Shown here: positions 16,803 to 25,475 of the stretch, piece by piece
Position numbering within the stretch: position 1 is the first letter of the stretch
Layout of the letters: every line of letters starts with the position of its first letter
Assembly: GCA_945609985.1 (NCBI GenBank)
Contig: CALYZQ010000007.1
Span: 1-46,081, forward strand
DNA: 46,081 nt
Reading direction: 5' to 3'
Source of the DNA: an uncultured Lachnospiraceae bacterium
GTDB lineage: Bacteria; Bacillota; Clostridia; Lachnospirales; Lachnospiraceae
Notes under the pieces: generated by a model
The model's input: the letters and a program-made list of their open reading frames with translations, nothing else
Database searches by the model: none
Told to the model about the DNA's origin: nothing
Translations under genes and position numbers: made by a program

Positions 16803-18215
16803 CTATTTTTTATCTTTTTCTTTCAATGAATTCATAACCACCTTAGTCATTGCAAACAATGCCATGGCATTGGGAATAACCATCAGATAATTGAATGCAT
16901 CTGTAAGCTCCCAAACAAGATCATTACTCATCAATGTACCAAGGAAAATAAATACTAAAGCGATAATTGTATATCCTATTGTGCATACTTTAGCATTCTT
17001 TTTACCAAACAAATACATCACATTAATCTTTCCAAACATATTCCAACTAAGAATTGTTGAAAATGCAAAGAAGAATAAGGCAATTGCAACAAACGCAGCT
17101 CCCAAACCACTACCCATAACTGTACCAAACGCCGTCTGTGCCAAATTACTCTTTGTAATCAAAGTACTGGCAGCCGCTGCACCACATTCCGCAAGCGGAC
17201 CATCCGCTGTATAAAGAGTGGAAATAATAACTAATGCGTTTAATGTCAAAACTACAAAAGTATCAATAAACACACCTGCCATCGCAACAACACCCTGATC
17301 ATGAGGATGCTTGACATTTGCCTGCGCATGTGCATGTGGAGTCGAACCCATACCCGCTTCATTAGAAAACAGACCTCTTTTTGCTCCCTGGCTGATTGCA
17401 GCTTTTAAGGCTGCACCGAATGCACCACCGATAATTGCCTGAGGCTGGAATGCATATCGGAAAATCATGCCAAATGTTTCAGGAATATAAGTGATACGGC
17501 AGACTAATACAACCACACCACCTAACAGGAAAAGCGCCGCCATAATCGGAACTACCTTTTCACATACGGAAGCAAGACGCTGTACCCCGCCCAAAAAAAT
17601 CATTCCGCAGATAACAACCAATACAATACCAATTATCCATGCCGGAATTCCAAATGCAGTTTCAAATACAGAACCAATAGAATTGGACTGTACCATACAT
17701 CCCATAAATCCCAGTGCCAAAATAATTGCCACCGCAAAAAAACCTGCCAAAAACTTACCAAAACCACCTTTAAATGCCTCTGATATATAGTAAACAGGAC
17801 CACCTAAAATATTACCGTTTTTATCTACTTTACGGGTTTTAATTGCCAATGTTGCCTCTGCATAAATTGTTGCCATACCCAAAAAAGCAATTACCCACAT
17901 CCAAAAAATGGCACCGGGTCCACCGGTAAGAATTGCACCGGAAGCACCAATAATATTTCCCGTACCAACCTGAGCCGCAATCGCAGTCGTTAAAGCCTGG
18001 AATGAACTCATTCCCTGTTCTTGCTTACCACCCTTCAAGGACAGATTACCAAATACCCTCTTCATTCCTTCTTTGAAGTATCGAATCTGTACAAATCTTG
18101 TTCTGACAGTGTACCAAAGGCCTACTGCAATCAGAAGCGCCAAGAGAATATAGCTGGATAAATACTCGTTAATTTTTACTACAATAGGATAAAGAATCTT
18201 TTCAATTTCCTGCAT
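16803..18215 (-). CDS. Alanine/glycine:cation symporter (AGCS family)
   Basis: A 470-residue integral membrane protein with about ten to eleven hydrophobic segments. It carries AGCS motifs such as TAIAAQVGTGNIIGASGAI, GGPGAIFWMWV, GLFSNEAGMGSTPHAHA and a C-terminal TDAFNYLMVIPN. The family imports alanine or glycine with sodium. Start 18215 is preferred over 18260 since GAGG lies 6 nt before it and gives the standard N terminus. Followed by a shared terminator; 86 bp downstream of the flippase start on the same strand. Confidence 0.88.
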   Translation of the reverse strand: MQEIEKILYPIVVKINEYLSSYILLALLIAVGLWYTVRTRFVQIRYFKEGMKRVFGNLSLKGGKQEQGMSSFQALTTAIAAQVGTGNIIGASGAILTGGPGAIFWMWVIAFLGMATIYAEATLAIKTRKVDKNGNILGGPVYYISEAFKGGFGKFLAGFFAVAIILALGFMGCMVQSNSIGSVFETAFGIPAWIIGIVLVVICGMIFLGGVQRLASVCEKVVPIMAALFLLGGVVVLVCRITYIPETFGMIFRYAFQPQAIIGGAFGAALKAAISQGAKRGLFSNEAGMGSTPHAHAQANVKHPHDQGVVAMAGVFIDTFVVLTLNALVIISTLYTADGPLAECGAAAASTLITKSNLAQTAFGTVMGSGLGAAFVAIALFFFAFSTILSWNMFGKINVMYLFGKKNAKVCTIGYTIIALVFIFLGTLMSNDLVWELTDAFNYLMVIPNAMALFAMTKVVMNSLKEKDKK

Positions 18216-18301
18216 AACAAACCTCTTTCTTTTGTTAATATATGCCATATAAATTAACACATTTTTATCGCAAATGCAATATTATTCCAAAAACGAAATC
18301 A

Positions 18302-19966
18302 TCATCTGAGCAGACGACATTTCTTTGCCAGTTTCACCAGTAAGTACCCCTTAGGGAGACCTCGAAGTTCTGCTTCGGTCACACCTCTCAGTAAAATTAA
18401 CATCACAAAATAAACAACCGCTCCAACAATGACTGCAGGAATCAGGGCTATGCGCATGGAATCCGTAAGCAAAAGAAGTCCTTCATACACTACCCATGCC
18501 ACTGCACCCATAAATACGGATGCCACAAAAGGTATGAAAAAGGTCTTTGTCATCTCCTGCTTATACCCAATTGCCCTACGCACGGAAAGCTGGTTTAACA
18601 GACACATAACTGCGGAGTACAAAGTATTGACAAGCGCCATGCTGTACAAATTCAGATTGGTATAAAGTAATAATAACACGCCCACTACAGTCTGTATCAC
18701 CAATGCAATGCCTGCATTGATAATCGGCGCATTCACCTTTCCAAGCCCCTGCAAAATGGAACTGTTTAAAGTAGATAACGCATAAAAAATGACTGACAAA
18801 GAAAGGGTCATCAAAAGCTTTGCCGCCAGACTTACCACTTCATCAGGCCTTGGGAACAACAGATAAATCACCGGCTTAGCCAGTACAAACAATCCCACCG
18901 CAGAGGGTATGGATATCAGCATGGTACTCTTTACGGCAATCCCTATTTTTGCTTTGGCCTCCTCTTTCTTTTTCTCCGCTGCAAGCTGAGCTATGGAAGG
19001 AAGCATGGCTGCTGCCATAGCTGTTGCAAAGGCGATAGGAATGTTGGATACCGTCAGGGACTGTCCCGAAAAAATACCCCAGTTGGTATATCTTTCCACA
19101 CTGTCCAGTTGCTTTAAGGTGGGTAGTATTTTTGTGTAAACTGCATTGTTTACCGTACCGCTCAGATTATAAATAGCTGTACTCAAAATAAATGGAGTCA
19201 CCACGCAGGTTATCATCTTAATAATGGACAGATAAGAGTCTGTCTGTTCATGTCTGTCAAAACGTATGCGACGTCTGATAAGCCTCCTGTTAAGACCGTA
19301 CATTCCAAGCATAAACAACAGTCCCACAAGCACTCCTGCTCCGGTACCCATGGCACTACCGATGGCACCGTAGGTTGCCCGCTCAACCTGTCCGGGAATA
19401 TCTGTAGGAATCTCCATACTCCCCATAAAGCCACGGATAAGCAAAAATGCCGCACCGATACTGACAGCCGCATTGGCAATCTGTTCTAAAATCTGGGATA
19501 CAGAGGTTTGGGACATACTTTTGTGTGCCTGAAAATAACCGCGCAGCACTCCCAGCATACCATAAACAAAAACGGTGGGAGCAAAGGTACGCAGTACCGG
19601 TATGGCTGCCTGTTCCACCATAAGTCCTGCACCGAAGTACAAAAACAGGCCGGCCATGGCCCCCACCACTAACACATATCCCAGGGCACAGATAAATATC
19701 CTGTGGGCATTGCGGTACTCTTTTAGGGCAAGCTTCTGGGCAATGACCTTGGAAAGGGCAGACGGGATACTGTAAGAGGATATTAGAAGCACAATGTTAT
19801 AAAAGCTGTATGCTGCCTGATAATAGCCCATACCAAGCTCTCCGATAACACTGTTTAAAGGGCTTCTGTAAAGAAGCCCTATGATTCTGCTGATAATACC
19901 TGCTGCCGCAAGAATACCTGCCTGCATTATGAAATTATTCTTGCTCACGTTGTTTTTTTCAAACAT
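18302..19966 (-). CDS. Polysaccharide/lipid flippase, SpoVB-MurJ (MVF) type
   Basis: A 554-residue multi-pass membrane protein with about 14 hydrophobic segments, beginning NNFIMQAGILAAAGIISRIIGLLYRSPL, which is typical of the SpoVB/YtgP/MurJ group in Gram-positive bacteria. Such proteins flip lipid-linked cell-wall or polysaccharide precursors; SpoVB acts in spore cortex synthesis and YtgP/Amj-MurJ in vegetative wall synthesis. Which role applies cannot be told here. The start is 4 nt after the glgA stop codon, so the two are co-transcribed, probably by chance of packing rather than shared function. Confidence 0.85.
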   Translation of the reverse strand: MFEKNNVSKNNFIMQAGILAAAGIISRIIGLLYRSPLNSVIGELGMGYYQAAYSFYNIVLLISSYSIPSALSKVIAQKLALKEYRNAHRIFICALGYVLVVGAMAGLFLYFGAGLMVEQAAIPVLRTFAPTVFVYGMLGVLRGYFQAHKSMSQTSVSQILEQIANAAVSIGAAFLLIRGFMGSMEIPTDIPGQVERATYGAIGSAMGTGAGVLVGLLFMLGMYGLNRRLIRRRIRFDRHEQTDSYLSIIKMITCVVTPFILSTAIYNLSGTVNNAVYTKILPTLKQLDSVERYTNWGIFSGQSLTVSNIPIAFATAMAAAMLPSIAQLAAEKKKEEAKAKIGIAVKSTMLISIPSAVGLFVLAKPVIYLLFPRPDEVVSLAAKLLMTLSLSVIFYALSTLNSSILQGLGKVNAPIINAGIALVIQTVVGVLLLLYTNLNLYSMALVNTLYSAVMCLLNQLSVRRAIGYKQEMTKTFFIPFVASVFMGAVAWVVYEGLLLLTDSMRIALIPAVIVGAVVYFVMLILLRGVTEAELRGLPKGYLLVKLAKKCRLLR

Positions 19967-19970
19967 ATCC

Positions 19971-21416
19971 TTATCCTATCAGCCAGTCATACATTTCCTG
20001 ATACTTGCCCGCAGACACCTTCCATGAGAAATCTGCTGCCATAGCGCGGTCGGTAATCTTGTTCCATTCGCGCTTCTTATCATAAAAGATATGCTCCGCA
20101 TAGCGGATTGTATTCAACATTTCGTGTGCATTGTAATTGGTAAAGCTAAAACCCGTTCCCGTACTCTCGTATTCGTTGTAGGGCTGTACCGTATCCTTAA
20201 GTCCGCCAGTTTCCCTGACAATGGGAATGGTGCCGTAGCGCAGTGACATCAGCTGGCTCAAGCCGCAAGGCTCAAACAGGGAAGGCATCAGAAAGGCATC
20301 GCAGGATGCGTAAATCTGATGGGACAATGGCTCTGAATAAAAAATATTGGCAGAAACCTTGTCGCTGTACTTCCAGTCAAAATGACGGAACATGTTCTCA
20401 TAACGTTCTTCGCCCGTTCCCAGTACCACAAGCTGAATATCATCCTGACACAACTCATCCATGATATAAGCCACCAAATCCAGACCCTTCTGATCCGTCA
20501 GTCGGGAAATCAGACCTATCATCATCTTCTTGTCATCCTGTGCAAGACCAAGCTCCTTCTGCAGTGCTCGCTTATTCTTTACCTTCTCCTTGCGGAAATT
20601 TACCGCATTGTAAGGCTTCACAATATGTTTATCAGTCTCCGGATTGAAATCCTCGTAATCAATACCGTTTACGATACCACGCAAATCTCCTGCTCTTGCG
20701 CGCAAAAGACCGTCTAAACCTTCTCCGTAAAAGGCCGTCTTAATTTCCTCGGCATAGGTATCACTTACGGTCGTCACCGCATCCGCAAAGACAATACCTC
20801 CCTTTAACAGATTGGCATCCTTATAGGCTTCCAGCTTGTCAGCAGTAAAATAATAATCCGGCAATCCCGTAATACTCTTTACAGTCTCCACATCCCATTT
20901 TCCCTGGAATTTCAGGTTGTGAATGGTCATGACTGATTTCATGCTTGTAAAGAATAAATCGCCTCTGAAACGCTCCTTCATGTATACGGGAATCAGACCT
21001 GTCTGCCAGTCATGGCAATGAATGACATCCGGCTGGAAACCGATAAGAGGCAGGGCAGACAACACTGCCTTTGAAAAATAGGCATATTTTTCAATTTCAA
21101 ATCTGGCATCATCACCGTAAGGCTTCATGCCGCTAAAATAACTCTCATTATCAATAAAGTAGTAGTGAACACCGTCTTCAATGGCTTCCAGAATACCTAC
21201 ATATACATTCTGCCAGTTAAAGTCCATATAAAAATGGGTCACATACTGCATCTTATCCTTCATCTCCTGCTTCATGCAGGCATATTTGGGAAGGATGACA
21301 CGTACATCAAAATACTCCTTGTCAATACACTTGGGCAGGGAACCCACAACATCCGCCAAACCGCCGGTCTTGATAAAAGGTACACCCTCCGATGCTGCAA
21401 AAAGAATTTTCTTCAT
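19971..21416 (-). CDS. glgA: Glycogen synthase (ADP-glucose)
   Basis: A 481-residue GT5 glycosyltransferase that extends alpha-1,4-glucan from ADP-glucose. The N terminus has FIKTGGLADVVGSLPK (sugar nucleotide binding), followed by HCHDWQTGL, and the C-terminal half has LISRLTDQKGLDL and MPSLFEPCGLSQL with the catalytic Glu. Start 21416 has GGAGG 8 nt upstream; the longer reading from 21431 does not. No other glycogen genes (glgC, glgD, glgP) are in the window. A possible promoter at 21455-21483 has TATAAT and a weak TTTCCA. Confidence 0.93.
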   Translation of the reverse strand: MKKILFAASEGVPFIKTGGLADVVGSLPKCIDKEYFDVRVILPKYACMKQEMKDKMQYVTHFYMDFNWQNVYVGILEAIEDGVHYYFIDNESYFSGMKPYGDDARFEIEKYAYFSKAVLSALPLIGFQPDVIHCHDWQTGLIPVYMKERFRGDLFFTSMKSVMTIHNLKFQGKWDVETVKSITGLPDYYFTADKLEAYKDANLLKGGIVFADAVTTVSDTYAEEIKTAFYGEGLDGLLRARAGDLRGIVNGIDYEDFNPETDKHIVKPYNAVNFRKEKVKNKRALQKELGLAQDDKKMMIGLISRLTDQKGLDLVAYIMDELCQDDIQLVVLGTGEERYENMFRHFDWKYSDKVSANIFYSEPLSHQIYASCDAFLMPSLFEPCGLSQLMSLRYGTIPIVRETGGLKDTVQPYNEYESTGTGFSFTNYNAHEMLNTIRYAEHIFYDKKREWNKITDRAMAADFSWKVSAGKYQEMYDWLIG

Positions 21417-21454
21417 AAGAATACCCTCCACGTAATTTACCTTCAGTACCTTAT

Positions 21455-21483
21455 ATTATACACGATATTCTTGCCTGTGGAAA
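21455..21483 (-). promoter_or_regulatory. Possible glgA promoter
   Basis: A perfect TATAAT (21455-21460, minus strand) with TTTCCA 17 bp upstream (21478-21483). The -35 matches the consensus at only four of six bases. Confidence 0.4.
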
Positions 21484-21496
21484 GGGGTATTATTTA

Positions 21497-22021
21497 CTAA
21501 TCCCGATAAGACAGTCTGATTTTATCCGCAATGAGTGCAATAAACTCCGAGTTGGTGGGTTTTCCCTTTCCGGTGTCTATGGTATAGCCAAACAAAGAAT
21601 CCAAGGTTTCCATTCTTCCTCTGCTCCATGCCACCTCTATTGCGTGACGGATGGCACGCTCCACACGGCTTGGCGTGGTCTGAAAACGTTTTGCAATGGT
21701 AGGATAAAGAATCTTGGTAATAGAGCTTATCATAGTCGAATCCGTCACAGACATCATGATTGCTTCTCTCAAATACTGATATCCCTTAATATGTGCCGGC
21801 ACTCCTATCTCATGTATCATATTGGTTACGTCCTGTTCCAAATCCCTGACAACCTCAACCTTCTTCTGCTCCTTCTTTTCGACCTCTTTTGGAAGTTCCT
21901 CGCCCATACCGGCGGGTACCGTAATCATAATTTGAAATTCCTTGTTGGTACTTAATAAATCTCCCAAAATTTTGTATACCTTGTCGTTATCCTTTGTCGT
22001 AGTAATGTTGAGTTGCTCCAT
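21497..22021 (-). CDS. Spo0A C-terminal domain protein without receiver
   Basis: A 174-residue protein. Residues about 60-170 match the Spo0A DNA-binding domain closely: [20 protein letters not shown], the recognition-helix region [20 protein letters not shown], and [17 protein letters not shown]. The phosphorylated receiver domain of Spo0A is missing; instead there are about 60 residues with no recognised domain. It may bind 0A-box DNA (TGTCGAA type) without phosphorylation control, or be regulated by its N-terminal part. A good promoter lies upstream. The open reading frame starts right after GGAGG with 7-nt spacing, so it is not a broken spo0A piece. Confidence 0.85.
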   Translation of the reverse strand: MEQLNITTTKDNDKVYKILGDLLSTNKEFQIMITVPAGMGEELPKEVEKKEQKKVEVVRDLEQDVTNMIHEIGVPAHIKGYQYLREAIMMSVTDSTMISSITKILYPTIAKRFQTTPSRVERAIRHAIEVAWSRGRMETLDSLFGYTIDTGKGKPTNSEFIALIADKIRLSYRD

Positions 22022-22056
22022 GAAACGACCTCCAATATCAAATTTCGTACCCTTCC

Positions 22057-22086
22057 ATTATAAAACGATTTTCCTTCCTCCTTCAA
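22057..22086 (-). promoter_or_regulatory. Promoter of the Spo0A-like gene
   Basis: Minus strand TTGAAG (22081-22086) and TATAAT (22057-22062), 18-bp spacer, 36 bp before the start codon. Confidence 0.65.
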
Positions 22087-22151
22087 CCATATCTCACCGC
22101 AAAGTCTGCTCATTCCCAACAGGCTTTTTCCCCATTTTTCAAATTTCGTTT

Positions 22152-23765
22152 TTATTCTTCAAAAAGATGCAAAGTGCTGATTTTTTTACGTATCCGTAAA
22201 ACCTCCCCGGCCGGAACACTCAGCTTGTCAAAGCCTAATTGTACCAGCGTCTCGGTCATTGTCCGGTCAGCTGCCAATTCCCCGCAGATGCTCACCGGGA
22301 TACCTGCTTTGTGCCCGTTCTCCACCGTCATCTGCAACAGCTTAAGGATTGCCCTGTGATAAGGATTTACATAATCTGCAATCTCTCCGTTTTGTCTGTC
22401 CATAGCCAAAGTATATTGAGTCAGGTCATTGGTTCCAACACTGAAAAAATCCACAAGCTCTGCCAGTTCATCACTGATAAGTGCCGCAGCGGGAATCTCT
22501 ATCATAATGCCTACTGGAACCTTATTGCTAAATGGTATCCCCCGGGCTGAAAGTTCTTCCTTTACCTCTTTTTCTATTTCCCGAAGACGTATCATCTCTT
22601 CCACGGAAGTAATCATGGGATACATGATATGAAGCTTTCCGAATACACTTGCCCGATACAGCGCACGAAGCTGTTTTTTTACCAATTGCGGTTTCTCAAG
22701 ACAAAGGCGGATTCCTCGGAGTCCCAGTGCAGGGTTTTCTTCCTTTGGCAGTTCCAAATAATTTACCTGTTTATCAGCCCCTATATCCAGGGTACGGATA
22801 ACAACATCCTTACCTTCCATAAGTTCTAATATTTGTCTGTAAACTCTAAACTGCTCCTCTTCCTCAGGAGCACTGTCTCTTTCCAAAAACAACTGCTCAC
22901 TGCGGAACAATCCGATACCCTCTGCTCCGTTATCACGAGCCTCTTTTACCTGTTCAATACTCCCGGCATTGGCATACAGACCTATATGCTTTCCATCCTT
23001 CGTCATGGTCTTTTTCTCCCGAAAGGCCTCAAGTGTCTGCCTTCTTTTTGCTGCTATATCCTGTTTCTTTTGCACCTCATTCAGCAGCTCTTTATCCGGC
23101 GCAAGAAAAAGCATCCCTTCCATGCAGTCAACCACTACCTCGGTCCCCTCATAAGTATCCGTAAGTTCGTCTCCCACCTGAAACAATGCAGGAATACCCA
23201 TTCCCTTTAAAAGAATCGCCGCATGGGACAAGGCATTACCTTTCCTCAAAATTACGCCTGTAATCTGCGCCTTAGAAAGCTCCAAAACCCGGCTGGGAAG
23301 CATATCCTCCGCTACCAGTATCATCGGCACATCTCCCACTGCTGAGGTCGCATCCGACTTCTTTCCGCAAAGCGCATCAATAAGCCTTCCCGCTACATCC
23401 AGAATATCTGCGGACCTTGCCTGTATATAGGCATCCTCCAACGCGGCAAACTCCTTTGCCAACCGTTCTCCCGTAAGTTGTACTGCATATTCCGCCTTAA
23501 CCTTGTCAGTCACTATCGTTTTTCTGACACCTTGAACAAACCGCTCATCCATAAGAAGAAGTGCCTGCATCTCAAATATGGCTCCGTCTGCTCCTTCCGC
23601 CAACACCTGCAGCTGCTCATCCGTTTCCTCACACGCCTGTTCAAATCGCGCAAGCTCTTTTTCCTTATCATCTGTCAACTCACGGGAAACCCTATTTTCT
23701 TCCCGTAAAAAATGAAGTTTTCCCTTGCAGATATCTTCTCCGATACCGGCTCCCCGCAAAACCAT
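22152..23765 (-). CDS. ptsI: PTS enzyme I (phosphoenolpyruvate-protein phosphotransferase)
   Basis: Transfers phosphate from phosphoenolpyruvate to HPr, starting sugar uptake by the phosphotransferase system. About 537 residues, near the normal 570. The phospho-His region is GNALSHAAILLKGMGIPA (near 180); the PEP-binding domain has GIGLFRSEQLFLERD, the triphosphate-like MYPMITSVEE and GIMIEIPAA, and the C-terminal CGELAAD supplies the catalytic Cys. The sequence is divergent from typical ptsI (GNALSH replaces GGRTSH). Start at 23765 (or 23768) lies after GGGAGG; earlier in-frame ATGs lack such a site. No HPr gene is beside it. It may serve a special or general PTS. Confidence 0.88.
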   Translation of the reverse strand: MVLRGAGIGEDICKGKLHFLREENRVSRELTDDKEKELARFEQACEETDEQLQVLAEGADGAIFEMQALLLMDERFVQGVRKTIVTDKVKAEYAVQLTGERLAKEFAALEDAYIQARSADILDVAGRLIDALCGKKSDATSAVGDVPMILVAEDMLPSRVLELSKAQITGVILRKGNALSHAAILLKGMGIPALFQVGDELTDTYEGTEVVVDCMEGMLFLAPDKELLNEVQKKQDIAAKRRQTLEAFREKKTMTKDGKHIGLYANAGSIEQVKEARDNGAEGIGLFRSEQLFLERDSAPEEEEQFRVYRQILELMEGKDVVIRTLDIGADKQVNYLELPKEENPALGLRGIRLCLEKPQLVKKQLRALYRASVFGKLHIMYPMITSVEEMIRLREIEKEVKEELSARGIPFSNKVPVGIMIEIPAAALISDELAELVDFFSVGTNDLTQYTLAMDRQNGEIADYVNPYHRAILKLLQMTVENGHKAGIPVSICGELAADRTMTETLVQLGFDKLSVPAGEVLRIRKKISTLHLFEE

Positions 23766-23852
23766 CATATTGCCTCCCATTCTGCTATTCATAACATAGG
23801 CTGTCACGCTTCCAAATCGCCGCCTGTCCGGCGATTACCTTTCATTTACCAC

Positions 23853-23861
23853 ATTATAGCA
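23853..23861 (-). promoter_or_regulatory. Extended -10 promoter of ptsI
   Basis: TATAAT (23853-23858, minus strand) preceded directly by TGC, an extended -10 element; no good -35 is seen. Confidence 0.45.
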
Positions 23862-23888
23862 CATCCACAAAATGCATGCTACTTTTGC

Positions 23889-23917
23889 TTGTCCAAAATG
23901 TAAGTTTACGCTATACT
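23889..23917 (+). promoter_or_regulatory. Promoter of the DUF4317-Hpt pair
   Basis: TTGTCC (23889-23894) and TATACT (23912-23917), 17-bp spacer, about 50 bp before the start codon; divergent from ptsI. Confidence 0.6.
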
Positions 23918-23969
23918 TATATTGTTGGGCCGGCGTGTAGCAGGCATCCGACAGAAAGGATTACTACAT

Positions 23970-25121
23970 ATGATTAAACAGGAAATCAGTGAACTGAAAA
24001 AGCTATTTACACAAAGGAACTGCTCCATCACACGCATCTGTGGCTGTTATGTGGATGGAGAGAAAAATAAAAAGGCGCAGTTAAAGCAGGCATTCCTCGC
24101 TCTTCCCGAGGAAGAAATGTTTAAATATTTTGAAATTTTGAGAAAAACGCTCTCCGGCACCCTTGGCAAAAATCTGCTGACACTGGACTTCCCCCTAAAT
24201 ACAGAAAACGAAGGCGGCACGCAGGAATTTTTGCTGAGACTGCGTGACAGTAAATTAAAGGACGATACCCTGCTGGAAGAATACTATGACAAGATTATAG
24301 AAGCCTATGAGTATGTGGGCAACTATCTGATTCTGGTTATTCATGATGTATATGATGTACCCGGCAAGACTACAGACGGTATTTCCATGGAGGATGCATC
24401 CGACGAGATTTATGAATACATCCTTACCTGCATCTGCCCTGTCAATCTTTCCAAGCCCGGTTTAAGCTACAATGCTCTGGAAAACACCTTCCAGAACCGT
24501 ATCCGCGACTGGGTGGTGGACATGCCGGAAACAGGCTTCCTCTTCCCTGCATTCCACGACAGAAGCGCCGATATCCACAGCACCCTTTATTACTCCAAAG
24601 ATTCCGAGGAACTGCGGGAAGGCTTTGTTGAACAGCTTCTGGGTTGTCCCCTTCCGCTTTCTGCAGGCGGACAGAAGGAAACCTTCCAGACATTAATCGA
24701 AGAAACTCTTGGGGAAACCTGTGATATTGAGATTGTGAAAAACATCCATGAGAAAATCAATGAGATGGTAGAGGAACGCAAGGAAGACCCTGCCCCGTTG
24801 ATTTTGGATAAAAATGAAGTAAAAACCATCTTTGCAAGCAGCGGTGTATCCAATGAAAAGCTTGCTGATTTTGACAGATATTATGATGCTACTGCCGGTG
24901 AAGATACATCTATGTTTGTGAGTAATGTGGTAAACACCAAAAGCTTTGAAGTAAAGACTCCCGACGTTGTGGTCAAAGTAAAGCCAGAACGCATGGATTT
25001 ATTAGAAACCCGAAACATTAACGGCAGAGAATGTCTGGTAATTGCCTTGGACGGCGGTGTTATGGTGAATGGTATTAATGTCCGCACCACCGCTTCCGAC
25101 GAAGCAGACGAGGAGGAATAA
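23970..25121 (+). CDS. DUF4317 family protein
   Basis: A 383-residue protein whose N terminus (EISELKKLFTQRNCSITRIC followed by GCYVDGEKNKK) is the signature of DUF4317, a family found mostly in Clostridia with no known function. No signal peptide or membrane segment; it appears cytoplasmic. The C terminus is very acidic (DEADEEE). The start at 23970 follows AAAGGAT with about 8-nt spacing. Its stop codon TAA is directly followed by the ATG of the Hpt gene, with the Hpt ribosome binding site inside its last codons. That coupling suggests a link to phosphorelay signalling, which is inference only. Confidence 0.8.
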   Translation: MIKQEISELKKLFTQRNCSITRICGCYVDGEKNKKAQLKQAFLALPEEEMFKYFEILRKTLSGTLGKNLLTLDFPLNTENEGGTQEFLLRLRDSKLKDDTLLEEYYDKIIEAYEYVGNYLILVIHDVYDVPGKTTDGISMEDASDEIYEYILTCICPVNLSKPGLSYNALENTFQNRIRDWVVDMPETGFLFPAFHDRSADIHSTLYYSKDSEELREGFVEQLLGCPLPLSAGGQKETFQTLIEETLGETCDIEIVKNIHEKINEMVEERKEDPAPLILDKNEVKTIFASSGVSNEKLADFDRYYDATAGEDTSMFVSNVVNTKSFEVKTPDVVVKVKPERMDLLETRNINGRECLVIALDGGVMVNGINVRTTASDEADEEE

Positions 25122-25475
25122 ATGACAACCAGAGAATGTTACGCTTTAATGGATGCCGACTACAATGATACGCTCTCCCGTCTGGTCAGCGATTCCCTTA
25201 TCAGAAGATTGCTAATTAAGTTCGCAGAGTCCAAGGACCTGGAACTTCTTACAAATGCTATTAACCAAAAAGACTATGAGACTGCTTTCCGCATATCTCA
25301 TAGTCTGAAAGGTGTCAGCTTAAATCTGGGATTTATAAAGCTGAATGATTCTTCTTGCGCTCTTTGCGAAGAGCTTCGTGATGGTTCTCCATCCGATAAC
25401 ACAAACGTGCTTCTGGAAACCATGACCTGCGATTATCAGCAGGTACTTTCTGCCATCAGGCAATTGGATGCCTGA
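25122..25475 (+). CDS. Free histidine phosphotransfer (Hpt) domain protein
   Basis: A 117-residue, all-helical Hpt domain. The phospho-acceptor is His60 in ISHSLKGVSLNLG, followed by the usual small and glycine residues. Such proteins pass phosphate between receiver domains. It begins immediately after the DUF4317 stop and ends with its stop codon abutting the stop codon of the convergent hybrid kinase (25475/25476). That kinase has two receivers and no Hpt, so this protein is the obvious partner. No output response regulator is next to it. Confidence 0.85.
   Translation: MTTRECYALMDADYNDTLSRLVSDSLIRRLLIKFAESKDLELLTNAINQKDYETAFRISHSLKGVSLNLGFIKLNDSSCALCEELRDGSPSDNTNVLLETMTCDYQQVLSAIRQLDA

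Noticed and set aside
24442..24853. Minus-strand frames inside the DUF4317 gene
   Set aside because: Shadows of a well-supported coding frame with a promoter and a coupled downstream gene.
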